This document shows, piece by piece, positions 6,252 through 13,143 of a stretch of DNA of 64,000 nucleotides. Both the position numbers and the translations under genes were made by a program. The notes beneath the pieces are model-generated. The model did no database searches. It was not told where the DNA came from and was given only the letters and a program-made list of their open reading frames with translations. The stretch's first letter is position 1; each line of letters opens with the position of its first letter. The DNA comes from Blautia hansenii (GTDB taxonomy: Bacteria; Bacillota; Clostridia; Lachnospirales; Lachnospiraceae). The stretch lies in NCBI RefSeq assembly GCF_013304445.1, contig NZ_JAAITA010000004.1:62001-126000 (forward strand). The letters are read 5' to 3'.

Positions 6252-7973
6252 ATGGCGATATTTCACTTTACAGTAAAGATTGTCGGGCGCAGTAAAGGAA
6301 AATCTGTCATATCCGCATCGGCATATCTTAATGGAGATGTGATGAAGAATGAGGAAACAGGCAGAATCAGTTACTATACTTCCAAAAAGGAAGTCGTCTA
6401 CACCAGTCTGATGATGTGCGAAAATGCACCTCCTGAATGGCTGCATGTACCGGAAGAAAATATAAAAAGGTTTCAACAGTCTATCCGTTATAAAAGAGCG
6501 GATGATAAAGATGCCGCACTGGAAAAGTTTAAAATCACATTTCAGAAACAGCGTCTATGGAATGAGGTATTGAAGATAGAAAAAAATGCAGATGCACAGC
6601 TTGGACGCTCATTTGAATTTTCCCTGCCGAAAGAATGGAGCAGACAGGAACAGATTGATTATACAACCGAATATATTCAAAAGACTTTCGTGGACGAGGG
6701 AATGTGTGCCGACTGGAGCATACACGATAAGGGCGACGGGAACCCACATGTGCATTTACTTGTAACCATGCGACCATTCAATCCAGACCACTCATGGGGC
6801 AGCAAGGAAGTCAAGGACTGGGATTTTGTCAGAGATACTGACGGAAATATCGTGGTTGATGAATCCCACCCGGACTGGTGGCAGGATAAGAAAAATCCAG
6901 ACCGTCATGGAATCCGTATTCCGGTACTTGATGAAAACGGAGTACAGAAAGTCGGGGCAAGAAACAGAAAACAATGGAAAAGGGTTCTGACTGACGCTAC
7001 CGGCTGGAACAATCCAAAGAATTGTGAGTTATGGCGAAGCGAATGGGCAAAGATGTGTAACCGGCATTTATCCATAGACAATCTGATTGACCACCGCTCT
7101 TATGAAAGACAGGGCAAATTGAAAGTCCCTACGATTCATGAGGGTGCAGATGCAAGGAAGATTGAGGAAAAATATCTCACCGGGCAGATAAGGAAAGGTT
7201 CATGGAAGGTCGAGGAAAACCAGATGATAAAAAAACAAAATGCACTGCTGCAAAAGGTAATTGCAACCTTTGGTAAGGTATCCGGTGCATTGTCGATGTG
7301 GAGGGAGTGGTTGAATGACATTAGAAGAAAGCAAAGAAGTAATTCCCATGATGGAAGCAATGATTACACAGATAGAGGAACAGCAGAATATCATGGCAGA
7401 GATGCTTCAGGAGATACAGGAAAAGGACGAGAAGCTGATGTGCTTTCAGGAGCAGGAAGAACGATTGCAGCAATTAGAGAAAGAATTGTCAGAGCTGCTA
7501 CAAATCTTACCGGATACAGAAGAACTGTTGATGCTTCTGGAAGAAAAGACAGACCAGATACAGAAACTCACAGACGAAAATCAGCAATGGCAGGAATTGG
7601 CACAGAAATTGAACAGCGAGAACCGGCTATTGCAGAAACAGAACAGCGAATTACTGAACTTGAACAGCAATTAGAGAAAGGAAGGTTGATTGATGAACGA
7701 ATTAAGAAACTCAAAGAGCGACGATCAACTGGAAGAACTGCTAATGCTGACGGAGCAGATGCAGGAAGAACTCGACCAGAAAGACCGGACTATCAGGAAA
7801 CTGAAAGTGCAGCTCGACGAATCGCTGACCTTGAACGAGAGGTTAAACAGCGAGAACAGAGCAGGGAACATTCAAGCCTTAAAGAACGACTTGAGGAAAA
7901 CAAAAGAATTATTGCAGAGCGAGAAAGAGAAAACGCTCACCGCAAGGGACATGATAGAGGAATGTCGCGATAA
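6252..7973 (+). CDS. mobA: MobA/MobL-family relaxase
   Basis: A 573-residue mobilization nuclease that would nick the oriT at about 6021. Residues 1-250 form the MobA/MobL domain: AIFHFTVKIVGRSKGKSVIS, then SASAYLNGD, and the metal-binding His166-Val-His168 in DGNPHVHLLV. After residue about 350 the protein becomes rich in R, E, G and T with low complexity. That tail is read in a different frame from two coiled-coil genes (7315-7674 and 7693-8661). The start at 6252 follows AAAGGGGGAA; the longer frame from 6219 has no better site. No primase domain is present, unlike RSF1010 MobA. Confidence 0.92.
   Translation: MAIFHFTVKIVGRSKGKSVISASAYLNGDVMKNEETGRISYYTSKKEVVYTSLMMCENAPPEWLHVPEENIKRFQQSIRYKRADDKDAALEKFKITFQKQRLWNEVLKIEKNADAQLGRSFEFSLPKEWSRQEQIDYTTEYIQKTFVDEGMCADWSIHDKGDGNPHVHLLVTMRPFNPDHSWGSKEVKDWDFVRDTDGNIVVDESHPDWWQDKKNPDRHGIRIPVLDENGVQKVGARNRKQWKRVLTDATGWNNPKNCELWRSEWAKMCNRHLSIDNLIDHRSYERQGKLKVPTIHEGADARKIEEKYLTGQIRKGSWKVEENQMIKKQNALLQKVIATFGKVSGALSMWREWLNDIRRKQRSNSHDGSNDYTDRGTAEYHGRDASGDTGKGREADVLSGAGRTIAAIRERIVRAATNLTGYRRTVDASGRKDRPDTETHRRKSAMAGIGTEIEQREPAIAETEQRITELEQQLEKGRLIDERIKKLKERRSTGRTANADGADAGRTRPERPDYQETESAARRIADLEREVKQREQSREHSSLKERLEENKRIIAERERENAHRKGHDRGMSR
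7315..7674 (+). CDS. Coiled-coil protein encoded inside the relaxase gene
   Basis: A 119-residue frame wholly contained in the MobA/MobL gene, in another reading frame. It begins MTLEESKEVIPMMEAM and is a continuous heptad-like coil (QEIQEKDEKLMCFQEQEERL, LQKQNSELLNLNSN). A GAGGGAG site precedes its ATG. It ends 19 bases before the next gene of the same frame. The clean heptads suggest this frame is a real protein, perhaps the older one, with the relaxase tail overprinted on it. Function unknown. Confidence 0.6.
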   Translation: MTLEESKEVIPMMEAMITQIEEQQNIMAEMLQEIQEKDEKLMCFQEQEERLQQLEKELSELLQILPDTEELLMLLEEKTDQIQKLTDENQQWQELAQKLNSENRLLQKQNSELLNLNSN

Positions 7974-8661
7974 GCTAAGACAGGCAGAACAGGAACGGGA
8001 CTATGCACTCTCCCATCAGAAAAAAGTAGAGATACCGGTTGAAAAGCCGGTACTCTATCAAAAGTGTGGGAATTGTAAACAGACAGCTTATCTGAAAGCT
8101 AAGGAAAAGTATGATATGCAGAGGGAAAAACTGGCAGGCAGATATAAAACAAAAACAGCCATGTATGAAGCATTGATGTTTCTGCTGATATGGTATTCCG
8201 TATCAACTACTCTTTTTCAGATGATACGGTCAAAAATATTTATTTCTGATTGCGTGGTATTCTTTGATACAATCGCAACTTTCACACAGACCATTGCTGG
8301 CTGGGTTGTACTGGCAGGAAAGAACGTGGCACAGATTAGTGATGGAATATCCAATCCTGTCGTTGCTGGAATTATAAACTGGCTGATAAGAATATTGATT
8401 TGCGGTGGATGTCTGGTGGGTGTGGGAATACTTTTGGCATTCATCGAAATAAAGATTGCAGGGCTATATAAGAAATACTGTTGGGATATGATTACCATAA
8501 TGGTGATACTTGTAAGTATGGCAATAGCTATCTACTTTGGGGATTGGATAAAGGAAGTATTGCCAATCAATCTGCTATTTCTCTTATTATTCGTGCAACT
8601 GGTATATGTTGGAATCAGGTGGTATGTAAAGGGATGGCGGGAAAACAGAGGTTATGTTTAA
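7693..8661 (+). CDS. Coiled-coil membrane protein, DUF6040-like
   Basis: A 322-residue protein. Residues 1-125 are coiled coil (EELLMLTEQMQEELDQKDRT), followed by a CGNC pair (YQKCGNCKQTAYLKAK) and at least four hydrophobic segments from about residue 155 to 315 (LMFLLIWYSVSTTLF, LICGGCLVGVGILLAFIEI, MVILVSMAIAIYFG, NLLFLLLFVQLVYVGIRW). AAAGGAAGG precedes ATG 7693. The first 281 bases overlap the relaxase end in another frame. Proteins of this layout, as I recall annotated DUF6040, occur in Lachnospiraceae mobilizable elements; the role is unknown. Confidence 0.78.
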   Translation: MNELRNSKSDDQLEELLMLTEQMQEELDQKDRTIRKLKVQLDESLTLNERLNSENRAGNIQALKNDLRKTKELLQSEKEKTLTARDMIEECRDKLRQAEQERDYALSHQKKVEIPVEKPVLYQKCGNCKQTAYLKAKEKYDMQREKLAGRYKTKTAMYEALMFLLIWYSVSTTLFQMIRSKIFISDCVVFFDTIATFTQTIAGWVVLAGKNVAQISDGISNPVVAGIINWLIRILICGGCLVGVGILLAFIEIKIAGLYKKYCWDMITIMVILVSMAIAIYFGDWIKEVLPINLLFLLLFVQLVYVGIRWYVKGWRENRGYV

Positions 8662-8716
8662 AAATAAAAAAATTGTCTGAGACGCAGCGAAGTAAATAAA
8701 ATGAGTAGTATTATAA

Positions 8717-8756
8717 GAAGTCAGCAGTGCGTGAATAAACTGCTGGCTTCTTTTTT
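8717..8756 (+). terminator. Intrinsic terminator after the mobilization operon
   Basis: GAAGTCAGCAG (8717-8727), a 12-base loop, CTGCTGGCTTC (8740-8750) and six T. It closes the transcription unit ending with the DUF6040-like gene. Confidence 0.85.
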
Positions 8757-8833
8757 GATAGATACAGTCACTCTCAGAGAGTGTGCAGGATAGTAAAGTA
8801 ATAATATCAACATGCCGATATAGAAAATGCAGG

Positions 8834-8872
8834 GAAGCATTGTATTTCAAAGAGTTTGAGATACAATGCTTC
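8834..8872. repeat. 12-bp inverted repeat upstream of the response regulator
   Basis: GAAGCATTGTAT (8834-8845) pairs with ATACAATGCTTC (8861-8872) with a 15-base loop. No clear T-run follows, so it may be a weak terminator or a binding site. Confidence 0.5.
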
Positions 8873-8888
8873 TGCGTTTCTATAGGAG

Positions 8889-8959
8889 ATAGTCGTTCTA
8901 TGCGGAAAATAGTCATTTGATGCGGAGAATGATCGAGCGGAAGATTTGTTTGATATAAT
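8889..8959 (+). promoter_or_regulatory. Tandem repeats and -10 box before the LytTR regulator gene
   Basis: ATAGTCGTTCTATGCGGA (8889-8906) and ATAGTCATTTGATGCGGA (8909-8926) are direct repeats with a 20-bp period, followed by a partial third copy (8929-8940). TATAAT is at 8954-8959 with no good -35. LytTR-type activators bind paired direct repeats about 21 bp apart upstream of such promoters, so autoregulation by the following gene is plausible. Confidence 0.55.
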
Positions 8960-9017
8960 AAAGAGTGCTAGGTGAGACTTGTATGGTTTACAGGTATGAG
9001 AGAAATCAAAGACAGGA

Positions 9018-9695
9018 ATGAAAAATATGAACATTATTATTTGTGATGACAGGATAGATGACAGAAAAAATCTATCAGATTTGCTGTCAGACTATGGTGA
9101 AAAAAAGAATTATGAGTTTGCTATTACAGAATATGATTCTGGAGAACAGTTATGCGAAGAACAATCAGCTTTGGAAGCGTGTCAGATATTATTTCTGGAC
9201 ATCAATATGCAGGGGATGGATGGGCTGAAAACAGCTATGAGGATTAAAGAAAAATATCCAAAACTTCCGGTTGTGCTGGTGACGGCATACATGAATTACG
9301 CACTGGATGGATATAAGGTGAAAGCAAGCCGTTTTCTGCTGAAAGATAACCTTGCAGATACTATAGAAGAATGTATGGATGATTTGATAGCAGAAATTAA
9401 TAAAAACCGTAGGATTCTCGAATTTCGTTTTGTGGAGGGAACGATAAAACTCTATGCAGATGACATCATTTATATAGAAACAGAACTTCACAAAAATGTA
9501 TTTTATACTGAAAAAGGTACGTTTCAGATTTATAAAAAACTGGATGAACTGGAAAATGAATTCAAGGATATGGGATTCGTGCGGGCACATCTAAGTTTTC
9601 TTGTAAATGAGTTAAACCAGATAGGGATAAAAATAGATATGTATCGGCAGGAGTACAGATTTACTCCTGCTTTCGCCTTTATTCAGGCGGTTTGA
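9018..9695 (+). pseudogene. AgrA-like LytTR response regulator, 3' end lost
   Basis: The first about 120 residues are a receiver domain: acidic pair near CDDRIDD, phosphoacceptor Asp in LFLDINMQGMDG (Asp61 from this start), Thr in VLVTAYMNY and Lys in RFLLKDN. Residues about 130-197 are the first part of a LytTR DNA-binding domain (ADDIIYIETELHKNVFY, MGFVRAHLSFLVN). After FLVN the family pattern stops and an unrelated tail of about 28 residues follows, running into the neighbouring recombinase fragment. The domain therefore lacks its last strands and probably cannot bind DNA normally. No partner histidine kinase is present. The break lies near 9608. Confidence 0.75.
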
Positions 9696-10336
9696 CGTGT
9701 AGTACGCCGCATATATTCCCGCTCCATTTCCCGCATTTCCTCGTCTGTGGGAATATCCACAATCCCGACATAGGAATAGTAAATGTCGATTTGCTGTGTC
9801 CGTTTCCCGTCCTTTTTCTCACGCTCATGGATTACGATTTTATCCACAAATGCGTTTAGGATTTCGGGCGTGAGTTCGTCAATGCGGGTATATTTCTTCG
9901 TGACGGCTATCAGCTTTGCTACATTGGTCACTTCCATATCGGCTTGGCTGACCTCTGCGGTCAACGCTTCGATTTCACGCTTTAACTGTCCCTGCTCCGC
10001 TTCATATCCGTCTGACAGCTTGTAAAAGCGTTCGTCATTCAGTTTTCCGCTGACATTGTCCTCGTAGATTTTGCGGAACAGGCGGTCAAGCTCATCCATC
10101 CGCTTTTCGTCTTTTTCTATCTGTTTCTGCTTTGCGGACAGTTCGTATCGGCGTTCCGCAAGGGTGGTGTCTATCTGCCGTCGGATAAATACCCGCTCAA
10201 ACTGCTGTAAATAGGACAGGAAATGCTGAAGCTGTTTCAAAACCAACTGGTTTAATGCGTCCTCTCGGATATAATGCTGCGTGCAGTTCTGCGTGCGGCT
10301 CGTCCGTTTGTACTGCGAACAGCCTTTAAGGTTGAT
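9683..10336 (-). pseudogene. Large serine recombinase, C-terminal remnant
   Basis: An open frame of about 217 codons beginning in GCSQYKRTSRTQNCTQHYIRED, the zinc-ribbon region of TnpX/TndX-type large serine recombinases. It continues through a long coiled coil (RRYELSAKQKQIEKDEKRMD) and the helical end (FVDKIVIHEREKK, YVGIVDIP). The catalytic N-terminal domain with its serine is absent: the frame meets a stop at about 10337, right against the mobC stop. It is thus a recombination scar, not an active enzyme. Its stop codon lies within the response-regulator tail frame on the other strand. Confidence 0.85.
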
Positions 10337-10655
10337 TTAATAGGGTGCGTCTTTGTAACCGCCATATCTCGTCCACCGCCTTTTTAATGTCCTCTATATC
10401 CTGCCTGTAAACCGTCCCCGTCGCATTGGCGCGTTTTGCAATCTGGTTGATGTTCCGGCTCACCGCTTGCAGTTCCCGGATATATGCTTTTGTGTCGCTT
10501 CGGTCAACGACAAGAATATACCCGTCTATCGCCATTTTACGGAAGTATGCCCCATACTGCTTTATGGGAAGCTGCTTCATCTTCTCGTCGATCAGCCGCT
10601 TTTCTTCTTCCGTAACGTAAAACTTCATCTGTATATTTCTCTTTCGGTTTTCCAT
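10326..10655 (-). CDS. mobC: MobC-like relaxosome protein (second copy)
   Basis: A 109-residue protein, MENRKRNIQMKFYVTEEEKR, with the conserved ISRNINQIAKRAN-type segment (VSRNINQIAKRANATG). It belongs to the same family as the protein at 821-1153 but is clearly diverged. A relaxase would be expected next; instead the serine recombinase fragment abuts the stop codon. The protein looks complete, so the gene may still work with a relaxase elsewhere. Confidence 0.88.
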   Translation of the reverse strand: MENRKRNIQMKFYVTEEEKRLIDEKMKQLPIKQYGAYFRKMAIDGYILVVDRSDTKAYIRELQAVSRNINQIAKRANATGTVYRQDIEDIKKAVDEIWRLQRRTLLNQP

Positions 10656-10682
10656 TTCCGCACCGCCTTTCGGTATAAGGGT

Positions 10683-10737
10683 TTGGGATTATCCCAACAA
10701 GCACTTTTCGCAAACGGGTACTCGTTTGCTGTGCTTG
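10683..10737. other. oriT-like inverted repeats beside the second mobC
   Basis: TTGGGAT-T-ATCCCAA (10683-10697) is followed by CAAGCAC, GCAAACG/CGTTTGC and TGCTTG, nested repeats ending at 10737. The arrangement (short palindrome, CAAGC, longer hairpin, upstream of mobC) parallels the one at 1294-1352, including the shared CCCAACAAGC / CCCTAACAAGC string. Confidence 0.55.
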
Positions 10738-10854
10738 CTATCTACTCCTTATCCCGTTTCAAAGGCAGCGTTTGTTGCACTCTCTTTCTAATTTGGCGCA
10801 AAAAAAGATTGCAGCCCCTATGCGCTGCAATCTCCTGCTTCCCATATTGTGAGG

Positions 10855-11217
10855 TTAGTCCTCTGCTTGTTCGACTTCTGTTATCTCCCTTGCCGTTGCG
10901 GTTACAATCCGTATGCCTTTATCGCTCATACCGTCCAGCAGCGCGTCAAGCTGCCGCCGCCCGGTGGATTTCTCCGCATTGCTGTTCGGGAAGAAAAATT
11001 GATCTACCGAAATATGATACCGGGTTACAAGGTCATAGAATACCTGTAAACTCGGCTGTTGTCCCTTGTTCTCGATATTCGCAAGGTAGCGCGGGGAAAT
11101 ATATAACTCGTCGCTTACCTTTTTGCGGCTCTCGCCGTATTCATTTCTCGCGGCTTTTATAGCTGCCCCGAAAGCCTTAAAGTCGTACAATGGTACGGGT
11201 CTTTTTGCCATTTTCAT
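10855..11217 (-). CDS. XRE-family regulator, Tn916 Orf9-like
   Basis: A 120-residue protein with a helix-turn-helix at about residues 15-75 (AFGAAIKAARNEYGESRKKV, ELYISPRYLANIENKGQQPS) and a short C-terminal helix. Starts at 11217 or 11211 are both possible. By size, orientation (minus) and its relation to the sigma-like and HTH genes at 15175 and 15596 it matches orf9 of Tn916-type elements, which controls transfer genes. Here the accessory cassette and the intron separate it from the orf7/orf8-like pair. Confidence 0.88.
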   Translation of the reverse strand: MKMAKRPVPLYDFKAFGAAIKAARNEYGESRKKVSDELYISPRYLANIENKGQQPSLQVFYDLVTRYHISVDQFFFPNSNAEKSTGRRQLDALLDGMSDKGIRIVTATAREITEVEQAED

Positions 11218-11304
11218 TCACCCTGTTACATTTTACAGTTCACCTTTCTTTTTGGATATGTCCACACAATTCATATCATTAGGTTAAATACTTCCTGTTG
11301 TGTA

Positions 11305-11333
11305 TTGACAGTAGACTGATTTTCTGATAAAAT
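11305..11333 (+). promoter_or_regulatory. Promoter of the KTR/radical SAM cassette
   Basis: TTGACA (11305-11310), 17-base spacer, TAAAAT (11328-11333), followed 28 bases later by the leader peptide start. A near-consensus sigma-A promoter. Confidence 0.8.
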
Positions 11334-11361
11334 AAAATTTATGTAAAAGGAGGCGGCGTTT

Positions 11362-11388
11362 ATGTTGCATAGCATGCGTATTAGATAA
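11362..11388 (+). CDS. Leader peptide MLHSMRIR (antibiotic-sensing type)
   Basis: An 8-codon frame with a strong AAAGGAGG site at 11346-11353. It ends in MRIR, which fits the Arg-x-Arg/Lys macrolide-arrest pattern known from the ErmD leader (MTHSMRLR...). It shares even the HSMR core with that peptide. A hairpin with T-run follows 20 bases later and a second one at 11541. Ribosome stalling on this peptide would be expected to change the downstream RNA fold and switch on the KTR and radical SAM genes. The peptide is seen directly; the stalling function is inferred. Confidence 0.7.
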   Translation: MLHSMRIR

Positions 11389-11398
11389 GCATTGAAAA

Positions 11399-11435
11399 AA
11401 AGGATTTTCCCATTTTCAACATGGGCTTTTTTGTC
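11399..11435 (+). terminator. Attenuator hairpin after the leader peptide
   Basis: CCCAT-tttcaac-ATGGG followed by CTTTTTT, with an A-rich upstream arm that can extend the stem (GCATTG-AAAAAA with TTTTTTGTCATGC). Its place directly after the leader frame suggests transcription attenuation, as at erm, tet(M) and msr(D) loci. Confidence 0.65.
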
Positions 11436-11540
11436 ATGCTTATTTTGCGGATGCTATACAAAAAACTAACGACGTATAGATATAGTATAGACATAGTGCA
11501 AGCTATGCCTTAGTTTTGTTGTACTGCTCTGTGCATTATA

Positions 11541-11584
11541 AATGCAGGTCAATGCTCATGTTGAGGATTGACCTGCATTTTTTT
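11541..11584 (+). terminator. Strong terminator in front of the KTR gene
   Basis: AATGCAGGTCAA (11541-11552) pairs with TTGACCTGCATT (11568-11579) and is followed by T7. It stands 26 bases before the KTR gene start with no promoter in between. Transcripts from 11333 must therefore read through it to express the cassette. Confidence 0.85.
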
Positions 11585-11609
11585 GTGTAAAAAGGACGAG
11601 TGAAATATA

Positions 11610-11795
11610 ATGCTTAAAAAATATTGGATAAAATGTCCGATTTGTAACGGAAAGACGAGAGTTCAAGTATTTCATAATACTGTATTAAAAGATTTTCCTC
11701 TTTTCTGCCCTAAATGCAAATTGACGCATATCATTGATGTAGAAAAATTAGAGATTGTAATCAAAAATACAGAAAAACAAACTTTTATTATTTAG
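11610..11795 (+). CDS. Cysteine-rich KTR protein
   Basis: A 61-residue zinc-ribbon-like protein with two CxxC pairs (IKCPICNGKTRVQVF and LFCPKCK) and the KTR sequence that names the family. Such proteins accompany resistance genes such as tet(M) in Tn916-like elements, just beside the orf9 regulator, and have no known function. It is 16 bases upstream of the radical SAM gene and certainly co-transcribed with it. The ribosome site AAAGGACGAG is moderate. Confidence 0.88.
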   Translation: MLKKYWIKCPICNGKTRVQVFHNTVLKDFPLFCPKCKLTHIIDVEKLEIVIKNTEKQTFII

Positions 11796-11811
11796 AAGAA
11801 AGGATATAAAA

Positions 11812-12795
11812 ATGAAACGTTTACCTAAATATACGCCTGCGGAAGTACGGAATGATCCATACGGATTTACTTACAAAGAAATGTCGGAAGTTATTGGCGA
11901 GAATGAAGCAAAAGCCTTATATGAAGAATTATATAAGCAATTACCACGCAAAAAAAATCTATCAATGTTGGTAAAAAATATTTGCAAAAGCAGTGATACT
12001 GAAAAGTATGTTTACGAACTGAAAGACAACAAATACATTGAAACGGTTTTTATCAAGCGGCGAGATGGTGGAACTGTTTGCGTGAGCACACAAGTCGGTT
12101 GTCCTGTTGGTTGTATTTTTTGTGAGTCCGGGCGAAATGGCTTTGTTCGTAATCTAACATCGTCAGAAATCGTACAACAGATTATATTGTTGCGTCGAAA
12201 AGTAAACCGTATCGTTTTTATGGGTATGGGAGAGCCTTTATTCAATTATGACAACTTGATAAAAGCAATCCATATTCTCCGAGATAGATATGGGCTCAAC
12301 TTTCCAACCGACGGCATTACCATATCAACAGTTGGTCCGGTCGATCAATTAAAAAAATTGCGCGAGGAACATCTTAAAATTCAGTTGACAATATCTTTAC
12401 ACGCAGCAACACAATCTGCAAGAAATCGTATTATTCCTCACATGCGCATATATGCTATTGAAGATGTTGTTAAGCAAGCCTTATCCTATTCTGAAAGGCA
12501 TAATCGCAAAATTGTCTTTGCGTATTTGCTTTTACCGGGTATAAATGACCGGCCCTCAGATGTAAGACAACTTGCAAAATGGTTTCGGGGCAAAAAAGTT
12601 ATGATTAACGTGTTACAATACAACCCAACAAGCAATTCAAGAATTAAAGCACCACAGAAACGGGAAATAGTTGCATTCAAACATCAATTAGAGCAAGCAG
12701 GACTTGAAGTTACTATGAGAGTTTCTCATGGCAGAGAGATTAACGCGGCTTGTGGACAGTTAGCTAACACATATAATAAATTCAAAAAAAAATGA
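11812..12795 (+). CDS. RlmN/Cfr-like radical SAM rRNA adenine methyltransferase
   Basis: A 327-residue member of the RlmN/Cfr family, which methylates A2503 of 23S rRNA (RlmN at C2, Cfr at C8). The 4Fe-4S cysteines are Cys97, Cys101 and Cys104 (GCPVGCIFC). The two catalytic cysteines match Cys90 (TVCVST, Cfr Cys105 position) and Cys314 (AACGQL, Cfr Cys338). It has GMGEPL like RlmN but ISTVG, closer to Cfr. It is shorter than either at the N-terminus and lies in a mobile cassette behind a macrolide-type leader peptide, unlike a housekeeping rlmN. A Cfr-type resistance role (phenicols, lincosamides, oxazolidinones, pleuromutilins) is plausible but unproven. AAAGGAT precedes the ATG. The gene is visibly more AT-rich than the mob genes. 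Confidence 0.85.
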   Translation: MKRLPKYTPAEVRNDPYGFTYKEMSEVIGENEAKALYEELYKQLPRKKNLSMLVKNICKSSDTEKYVYELKDNKYIETVFIKRRDGGTVCVSTQVGCPVGCIFCESGRNGFVRNLTSSEIVQQIILLRRKVNRIVFMGMGEPLFNYDNLIKAIHILRDRYGLNFPTDGITISTVGPVDQLKKLREEHLKIQLTISLHAATQSARNRIIPHMRIYAIEDVVKQALSYSERHNRKIVFAYLLLPGINDRPSDVRQLAKWFRGKKVMINVLQYNPTSNSRIKAPQKREIVAFKHQLEQAGLEVTMRVSHGREINAACGQLANTYNKFKKK

Positions 12796-12822
12796 TTAAA
12801 AGTGCCAGACGCATAGACGCAG

Positions 12823-12870
12823 AGCCGATAACGCATTAGGTCAAAAAACCTATGTGTTATCGGCTTTTTT
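12823..12870 (+). terminator. Terminator after the radical SAM gene
   Basis: AGCCGATAAC...TTAGGT pairs with ACCTA...GTTATCGGCT around a CAAAAA loop, then T6. It ends the leader-KTR-radical SAM unit. Confidence 0.9.
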
Positions 12871-12948
12871 ATTTAATATTGCGCAAAAGCCGCTGTTCCC
12901 TATTATAGAATGGATTGCGGGTAGTGTATTAAAGTCGCCCTTTTTTAA

Positions 12949-12990
12949 GGATACGGCGGTATCGGGGAGGTATCGCCGTGTCCATTTTTA
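12949..12990 (+). terminator. Second terminator-like hairpin
   Basis: GGATACGGCG (12949-12958) pairs with CGCCGTGTCC (12974-12983), followed by ATTTTTATTT. No gene lies between this and the first terminator; it is probably a relic of the element the cassette came from. Confidence 0.65.
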
Positions 12991-13105
12991 TTTACTGTAA
13001 CCCGCCTAATGCTTTGCGGTCAAAAAAAGCTATGCTCCGCAAGCGGGATATTCCGGCTATGAGTATGAACTGTCAATACATCTAAATACTTCTTACATTT
13101 CCTTT

Positions 13106-13138
13106 GCGCTCGTCCGCGTCTTGCGGACGGGCGCATTT
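13106..13138 (+). terminator. GC-rich terminator hairpin, target of the group II intron
   Basis: GCGCTCGTCCGC (13106-13117) and GCGGACGGGCGC (13123-13134) form a 12-bp stem with a 5-base loop followed by ATTTT. The intron starts ten bases past the stem. Class C group II introns characteristically insert just downstream of such hairpins. Confidence 0.75.
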
Positions 13139-13143
13139 TGCTT

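Noticed and set aside
10467-11162. Plus-strand open frame of 231 codons
   Set aside because: It lies antisense to mobC, the oriT-like repeats and the XRE gene, has no ribosome site and reads as low-quality protein; the minus-strand genes explain the sequence.
11812-12795. Plain housekeeping RlmN
   Set aside because: Not fully excluded, but the mobile context, leader peptide, short N-terminus and Cfr-like ISTVG make a simple rlmN unlikely, so I kept the broader RlmN/Cfr-like call.
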